Shown: one piece after another, positions 59,511-64,000 of the stretch | Layout of the letters: every line of letters begins with the position of its first letter | Numbering within the stretch: position 1 is the first letter of the stretch | Source: Nocardiopsis sp. ATB16-24 | Lineage (GTDB): Bacteria > Actinomycetota > Actinomycetes > Streptosporangiales > Streptosporangiaceae | Assembly: GCF_030271535.1 (NCBI RefSeq) | Contig: NZ_JASCXJ010000020.1 | Coordinates: 1 to 64,000, forward strand | Direction: 5' to 3' | DNA: 64,000 bases | Made by a program: the position numbers and the translations under genes | Notes under the pieces: generated by a model | Told to the model about the DNA's origin: nothing | Databases searched by the model: none | What the model saw: only the letters and a program-made list of their open reading frames with translations

Positions 59511-60044
59511 TCAGCGAAGGTCGTGGGCGAAGGGGATGGCGGACGCATAGGGGAGTTCGTCGATGTCGGCGGGGTCGACCGGTCGGTAGCCGATCCGCTC
59601 GTACAGGGCCACCGCCTCGGGCTGTGACGGGCCGGTGAACAGAAGGACCTTGCTGTAGCCGAGGTCGCGTGCGGCCTCCTCCAGCGCGGTCATCACCTTG
59701 CGGGCCAGGCCGCGGCGACGGTGTCGGCCCGAGGTCCAGATCCGCTTGAACTCCGCGGTCTCGACCATGGCCGCGCGGTCCTTCTTGTAGGGACGCACGG
59801 CTCCTCCCGCGACGATCTCCCCGTCGAGTTCGGCCAGCACGATCCTTCCGTGGGGGGCGGTGAACTCACTCACCGGGTAGCGCGCCATCTCGTCGGCCGC
59901 GCCCTCGGCGCCGTAGCGCTTGGTGTACTCCTCCAGTAGTCCGGCGAGCAGTCCCGCCACCCTGGGGTCGTCGTGGTGTACGCGCAGCATGCGGACGTCG
60001 TCGGTCCGTGTGTCCGTCCTGTCCTGCGCCCCGGTGTGCGTCAC
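59511..60044 (-). CDS. GNAT-family N-acetyltransferase
   Basis: A 177-residue GNAT protein. The acetyl-CoA loop is TSGRHRRRGLARKVMTALEEAA (about 107-128), with LYERIGYRPV near the C-terminus. The substrate is unknown. GTG 60044 has GGGGAG upstream; the frame is open far upstream but not family-like. Confidence 0.88.
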   Translation of the reverse strand: MTHTGAQDRTDTRTDDVRMLRVHHDDPRVAGLLAGLLEEYTKRYGAEGAADEMARYPVSEFTAPHGRIVLAELDGEIVAGGAVRPYKKDRAAMVETAEFKRIWTSGRHRRRGLARKVMTALEEAARDLGYSKVLLFTGPSQPEAVALYERIGYRPVDPADIDELPYASAIPFAHDLR

Positions 60045-60178
60045 CGTGTCTCCCCGCCTGTGCGTCGCCCCGGACCGACCGTCGTTCGGTGCCCGATTCC
60101 GCGGGAATACTACGCCTCGCATCGTCGAACGCACCACGCGGGTGCGCCGCGTTCCGCGGCTCTTCGCGCGAGACCCTC

Positions 60179-60397
60179 TCAGTCGGCGTTGGGTCCGTAC
60201 CGGTTGTCGCGGTCCTGCGGGTCCCTGGGATCGCCGAGGGTGCCCAGGGTGACCGCGACGGGAGGCAGGAGCGCGGCCACCGCGCACATGGCCACCGCCC
60301 ATCCGGTACCGAACAGGTAGTAGACGGGCAGGGAGCCCGCGAACAGGATCAGGCAGGTTCCCATGACGAGGCCGTACTGGCGCACGCGGCGCTTCAA
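60179..60397 (-). CDS. DUF3099 membrane protein
   Basis: A 72-residue protein with two hydrophobic segments (YGLVMGTCLILFAGSLPVYYLF and WAVAMCAVAALLPPVAVTL) and a polar tail RDNRYGPNAD, the DUF3099 pattern. TTG 60397 has GGGGG upstream. It starts 11 bp after the oxygenase-like gene stop, so it is probably co-transcribed. Confidence 0.8.
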   Translation of the reverse strand: MKRRVRQYGLVMGTCLILFAGSLPVYYLFGTGWAVAMCAVAALLPPVAVTLGTLGDPRDPQDRDNRYGPNAD

Positions 60398-60408
60398 CGA
60401 AAGCCCCC

Positions 60409-61422
60409 TTACCTGTGGGTGCTCTCCACGCTACCCGCACTTCCGTCGGGGCCGCCCGCCTTCCCCGCGACAGACGCGGGGGCGTGCGCGAACCGCGTGG
60501 AGGGCGTTTGGAAGAGGGTGCGGGCGCGCATGGCCCCGGACCCGTTCTCGATCGAGTACCCCGCCTCCAGCAGGCGCCGGCGGGCCTCCTGTGCGCTGCG
60601 TACGGTGGCCTCGTCGAAGACGAGGTTGTAGTACCGCTCGGGTACCCGGTTCAGGGCGGTGCGCAGTGCCCGCAGCGAGGCCGTGGCCGCCGCGTCGGGC
60701 ACCTGGGGCAGGACTCCGTAGGCGCGACGCGCCCACGCGGGCAGGGTGGCGTAGGCCAGGGCGCCCACCGGGAACCACAGTGGTTTGAGCGGGGCCAGCC
60801 AGGACAGGTGGTCGGGCACCTTGGGCCACAGCAGGAACCGCACCGCCTGGCGTGCCTCGGGCGTCACTCGCAGGGAGGGCCGCACCGAGGTCAGGTACCG
60901 GCGCAGCCCGGCGACGTCGCGCGGCACGTCCTGGCGCGACAGGCCCACGTAGGTGGCGGTGTGCGACTGCTCGTCGACGTAGCGGTCCCTCTCCCCCACG
61001 GTCAGCGCCACCCCCGCACGGTGGGCGGTCTCCAGGTAGGAGGAGATCTCGGCGCAGTGCACCCACACCAGCAGGTCACGCCGATCCACGCGGTGACGGT
61101 CGCCCGTGGCCGGATCGGTGAAGGAGAGACGACGGTGCACCCGTCGGACCCGTTCACCGAGGGCGTCGGCCTCCGCGGGGCTGCCGTAGGTGGTGACGGC
61201 CACGAAGTGCGCGGTGCGCATCAGCCGTCCGGTGGGGTCGGAACGAAAGTCCGAACGCTGCCACACGCCCTGCATGGCCACCGGATGCAGTGCCTGGAGC
61301 ATCAGGGCGCGCACCCCCGCCACCCACATCGACCGGTCCAGGTGGATCTTCCAGGTGACGCTCTCAGGGGCGGCGACGGTCGGCTGCACCCGGACCTCCC
61401 GTGGTCTGCGAGGGGATCGCAT
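60409..61422 (-). CDS. MpaB/Lcp-like (DUF2236) oxygenase-family protein
   Basis: A 337-residue protein of the DUF2236 family. Conserved features are ALMLQALHPVAMQGVWQRSDF and the central LVWVHCAEISSYLETAHR, with RYVDEQSHTATYVGL. The family includes the latex-clearing protein and MpaB, which bind haem; whether this one does is not shown. ATG 61422 has GGAG upstream. Confidence 0.85.
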   Translation of the reverse strand: MRSPRRPREVRVQPTVAAPESVTWKIHLDRSMWVAGVRALMLQALHPVAMQGVWQRSDFRSDPTGRLMRTAHFVAVTTYGSPAEADALGERVRRVHRRLSFTDPATGDRHRVDRRDLLVWVHCAEISSYLETAHRAGVALTVGERDRYVDEQSHTATYVGLSRQDVPRDVAGLRRYLTSVRPSLRVTPEARQAVRFLLWPKVPDHLSWLAPLKPLWFPVGALAYATLPAWARRAYGVLPQVPDAAATASLRALRTALNRVPERYYNLVFDEATVRSAQEARRRLLEAGYSIENGSGAMRARTLFQTPSTRFAHAPASVAGKAGGPDGSAGSVESTHR

Positions 61423-61593
61423 CGCGTGTCGGACTCCGCTCCCACCCTACGTCCGGCCGCACCGACCGCGAAGGGGCCCACGGCAAGGTGATCCATGACC
61501 GGCCTTTGAGCGAATCGGGGAAGGAGGGAGGAGCAGGCTGGAGGATGAGGCCGCCCGTACCGAGGACGGCTCCGGGCAGGAAGGAGCCGAGAG

Positions 61594-62316
61594 ATGTCCA
61601 TCCCGACACAGGCCCACGCGCCCTTCGACATCGCCCGCTACACCCGTGCGGTGGAGGCGGCCGACATCGACACCGTGATGGCCCAGTACAGCGACGACGC
61701 CGAACTGGAGGTGTTCGACCAGCGCACCCCGCCCAGCGCACCGACGGTTCTGCACGGCAGGGACGAGATCGGCGCCGTCCTACGGGAGATCTTCTCCCGC
61801 GACATGACCCATGAGGTGATCCGGTCGGTGTCCGACGGAACGCGCTTCGCCTACACCGAGCAGTGCACCTACCCCGCGGGGAACAAGGTCATGAACATGA
61901 CCATGCTGGACCTGAGGGACGGTCGTATCGCACACCAGTCCATGGTGCAGGCCTGGGACGAGGAGGCACAGAACACCCTCCAGGTGTCCGGGTTCGACGA
62001 GCCCGCCAAGAGCGAGGAGTTCGAGAAGGGACGCATCGACGTCCTCCGCATCGGGGGTCAGGGGGTCATGCGCATGATCCTGCGGCCCGGATGGCGCTGG
62101 ACCGAGCACCTGTCCGCCTCCATGGGGACGGACCTGTGCATGAGGACCCACTGCGCCTACCTGGTCTCGGGCAGCCTGCACTGCCGTATGGAGGACGGGA
62201 CCGAACGTGAGATCCGGGCGGGCGAGGTCTTCTTCGTTCCGCCGGGACACGACGCCTGGGTCGTGGGCGAGGAGACCGTGGAACTGATCGACTGGCGCGC
62301 GCCCAACGAGTACTGA
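61594..62316 (+). CDS. SnoaL/NTF2-like plus cupin fusion protein
   Basis: A 240-residue two-domain protein. Residues 9-120 form an NTF2/SnoaL-like cone (AVEAADIDTVMAQYSDDAELEVFDQRTP, FAYTEQCTYPAGNKVMNMTMLDLRDGRI). Residues 145-238 form a cupin (LRPGWRWTEHLSASMGT, CAYLVSGSLHCRMEDGTE, FFVPPGHDAWVVGEE). Metal-binding His residues of the cupin are only partly present. Polar-compound isomerase, oxygenase or binding roles are possible. ATG 61594 has AAGGAG upstream. Confidence 0.8.
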   Translation: MSIPTQAHAPFDIARYTRAVEAADIDTVMAQYSDDAELEVFDQRTPPSAPTVLHGRDEIGAVLREIFSRDMTHEVIRSVSDGTRFAYTEQCTYPAGNKVMNMTMLDLRDGRIAHQSMVQAWDEEAQNTLQVSGFDEPAKSEEFEKGRIDVLRIGGQGVMRMILRPGWRWTEHLSASMGTDLCMRTHCAYLVSGSLHCRMEDGTEREIRAGEVFFVPPGHDAWVVGEETVELIDWRAPNEY

Positions 62317-62330
62317 GCATCCACGTCGAG

Positions 62331-62374
62331 GCGGCGACGGGTCCGCGTGCCAAGGGACGCGGACCCGTCGCCGC
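62331..62374. terminator. Strong bidirectional hairpin
   Basis: Perfect 18-bp arms (62331-62348 and 62357-62374) with an 8-nt loop lie 14 nt after the cupin-fusion stop and 26 nt after the stop of the response-regulator remnant on the other strand. Confidence 0.8.
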
Positions 62375-62399
62375 GCGGGTGCGTGCCCCGTCTCCGTTC

Positions 62400-63072
62400 T
62401 CAGACGGCACGGTCGCGTAGGTAGGCCAGGACCGCGCGGACGCGGCGGTGCCCCCTTCGTCCGGCGGCAGGTCGAGCTTGGCCAGGATGTTGCCCACGTG
62501 CTCGCCGACCGCGGCGTCGCCGACCACGAGCCGGCGGGAGATCGCCCCGTTGGAGTGTCCCTCGGCCATCAGGGCGAGCACCTCACGCTCACGGGGGGTC
62601 AGACGTCTGAGCGGATCGGCCCGGCGGCGCAGGAGCCGGCGGACCACCTCGGGATCGACGAAGGTGGCGCCCTCCGCCACTTGGCGCAACACGGACGCGA
62701 ACTCGCGGACGTCTCCCACCCTCTGTTCGAGCAGGTAGCCCACGCCTCGACCATCAGCGGAGTCGAGCAGGTCGGTGGCGTAGCTCAGCTCGACGTACTG
62801 GCTGAGCGCCACCACCGCCAGTCCCGGGTGGTCACGGCGCAGCCGCACGGCGGCGCGCAACCCCTCGTCGGTGAGGTCGGGGGCATGCGGATGTCGGTGA
62901 CCACCAGTCGCGGCCCGTGCTCGGCGACCGCCTCCACAAGCGCCTCGCCGTCGCCGACCGAGGCCACCACGGCGAATCCGAAGCGTTCCAGGATCCCGAC
63001 CAGGCCCTCCCTGAGCAGGACGCCGTCCTCGGCCGGCACGGTGGGGACCGGGTCGGACCCGCCCGGGTTCAC
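62400..63072 (-). pseudogene. Response regulator remnant with two frameshifts
   Basis: Pieces of a NarL-type regulator lie in three frames. AEDGVLLREGLVGILERFGFAVVASVGD through TDIRMPP starts near GTG 63072. After a frame change at the G5 run 62879-62883, LRAAVRLRRDHPGLAVVALSQYVELSYAT through to the HTH LTPREREVLALMAEG and HVGNILAKLDLPP follows. A second change at the C5 run 62451-62455 restores the end (RRVRAVLAYLRDRAV, stop 62400-62402). Each change equals one missing base in a homopolymer. The conserved receiver lysine is Glu (VGYLLEQRV), and strand 1 (TVPAED) is degenerate. It is a relative of the intact regulator at 5639-6286. Confidence 0.85.
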
Positions 63073-63890
63073 GTCAACGGTGTCGGAGGAATCGGTCCGT
63101 ACGGCAGCTCCACTCGGATTCGGGTCGGTCCGCCCTCGGGGCTGGAGAGCTCCGTTGTGCCGCCCATCACCGCGACCCGGTCCTGGAGTCCGGTGAGTCC
63201 CGTGCCGCGGGCGGGGTCCGCTCCGCCGGGACCGTGGTCGGTGACCTCCACCACGAGGGCGTCGGGCCTTCCTTGTGGGCCGGGGAGGGTGTCGGCGCGC
63301 ACGGTCACGCCGGGGGCCTCGGTGTGCTTGTGGACGTTGGTGAGGGCCTCGGAGACCACGAGGAAGACGGGCACCAGCAGCACCGTGTAGGCGATCTCCC
63401 TCCAGGTGACCGCCTCGGTGTAGCGGGTGCGGATCCAGCCCCACAGCCCTGGCGGTGGGGGGGTGGTGACCGCTGGGGAGTGGTCCGCGCGTGACGAGGA
63501 GGAGACGTCGGCGTTCCAACGCCCCCAGGGTCAGCGCGATGAGCGGGGTGCCGACCGCGACGAGTACGAGTCCGACCGTGAACGCCGCCGCCATGGGCAG
63601 GGGGGACTGTTCTCGCCACGGTCCGCTGACGGGGTTTCCCACGGACATGATCCAGGGAAGGGAGAGCGGCAGGACCACCACCGTCAGGGCCAGGCCGATG
63701 ACCATGGTGTTGGCGTTGTGGGCCAGGGCCCGCCACGGCCACGCCGTCAACAGGTAGTACGGGGCGAGCAAGGCTCCGACGAGGGTTCGCGACCTGTCCG
63801 GGGGTCCTGGGGCGGGTGCCCCGAAGACCCTTCACGGGATGTCGGGGGTGGGGGTCCCCCGGCCTGGGGAAACGCTTCTACGGTGTCCAT
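63069..63890 (-). pseudogene. Sensor kinase remnant lacking the phospho-acceptor domain
   Basis: From ATG 63890 the frame begins, then must shift near the G5 run 63800-63804 to read LVGALLAPYYLLTAWPWRALAHN and the PF13796 membrane region. It shifts again near 63470-63485 to read PPPPGLWGWIRTRYTEAVTWREIAYTVLLVPVFLVV. This joins directly to the ATPase N-box VSEALTNVHKH, followed by DHGPGGAD and GTGLTGLQDRV. The rest of the sensor and the whole HisKA_3 domain, about 200 residues in the intact relative, are missing. The TGA (63069-63071) overlaps the regulator GTG, as in the intact pair. Confidence 0.85.
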
Positions 63891-64000
63891 GCCCTCACGG
63901 TGGGCGGGTCCGGGACGCGGGAGAATCGGCCGGGCCACCCGGTCGGTGGTGGGGTCCTCCCCACCTTCGAGGCGCCTTCGGTGAGTGAGCCTGCGGGCGC
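63891..64000. other. Right-edge sequence
   Basis: The last 110 bp upstream of the kinase remnant hold no recognisable gene or motif; the window ends here. Confidence 0.4.

Noticed and set aside
1..64000. Secondary-metabolite gene cluster
   Set aside because: Transporters, SoxR, aminotransferase and monooxygenase genes are scattered, and no PKS, NRPS, terpene synthase or RiPP enzyme is seen.
1..64000. tRNA, rRNA, CRISPR or insertion sequence
   Set aside because: No cloverleaf-like gene ending, no regular short repeats with spacers and no transposase-like protein were recognised by eye; a tool search would be decisive.

Overview
The window is about 70% GC or more, densely coded on both strands, with many GTG/TTG starts and very few A/T-rich stretches. 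Typical actinobacterial families (DUF1876/DUF1918, DUF3099, an Eis-type acetyltransferase, an MDMPI-domain protein of mycothiol users, a DtxR/IdeR iron box, PF13796-type sensor kinases, SoxR without SoxS) point to a high-GC Actinomycetota chromosome. My guess is a Nocardiopsaceae-like genome (Nocardiopsis, Streptomonospora, Thermobifida group); the family assignment is inference. No rRNA, tRNA, CRISPR array, insertion sequence, phage gene or PKS/NRPS module was recognised.

Layout. 1-11 kb: tail of an ABC exporter coupled to soxR; rnhA; def; a SMI1/KNR4 protein; a secreted protein; a sensor kinase/response regulator pair; a degenerate acyl-CoA-synthetase homologue next to a Bcr/CflA-type transporter; a HipA-like kinase/DUF3037 pair. 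This stretch has extreme strand asymmetry, with C far above G on the + strand whatever the gene orientation. 11-24 kb: a membrane protein with a vestigial kinase N-lobe; a MoxR/DUF58/VWA operon; HAD and Nudix hydrolases; an APC transporter; DUF1918/DUF1876; two methyltransferases; two CNNM/CorC-like membrane proteins; the peroxide-response pair ohrR-ohr. 24-33 kb: two aldehyde dehydrogenases (one divergent from a TetR), a pyroglutamyl-peptidase-like protein, a polysaccharide deacetylase and unknowns. 33-40 kb: a five-gene aromatic (homogentisate) degradation operon divergent from a MarR regulator. 40-54 kb: single genes, including an Eis-like GNAT, a sugar kinase, an IdeR-boxed siderophore-interacting protein, a flavin disulfide reductase, a TRIC channel, a LysR/PLP dehydratase divergent pair, an acyltransferase, manganese catalase and a zinc alcohol dehydrogenase. 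54-64 kb: a DHA2 transporter, DUF4126, a beta-propeller protein, Xaa-Pro aminopeptidase, GNAT, DUF3099, an MpaB-like oxygenase, a SnoaL/cupin fusion, and finally a broken two-component pair that is a decayed relative of the intact one at 4.4-6.3 kb.

How genes work together. The clearest pathway is the minus-strand operon from 39.3 to 33.3 kb: flavin monooxygenase (ring hydroxylation), homogentisate 1,2-dioxygenase (ring opening), a conserved protein of unknown function, then fumarylacetoacetase giving fumarate and acetoacetate. A MarR-type regulator and an ATCAAA-GG-TTTGAT operator lie at its head. Oxidative stress is a second theme (SoxR, OhrR/Ohr, Mn-catalase).

The observations I rate highest are: the HipA-like/DUF3037 pair with a nearby vestigial-kinase membrane protein; an acyl-CoA synthetase homologue that has lost its ATP-binding motif and catalytic lysines; an exact 24-bp repeat near 11.26 and 31.36 kb with a third related copy near 33.18 kb; the uncharacterised gene inside the homogentisate operon; and the decayed two-component pair at the right end.
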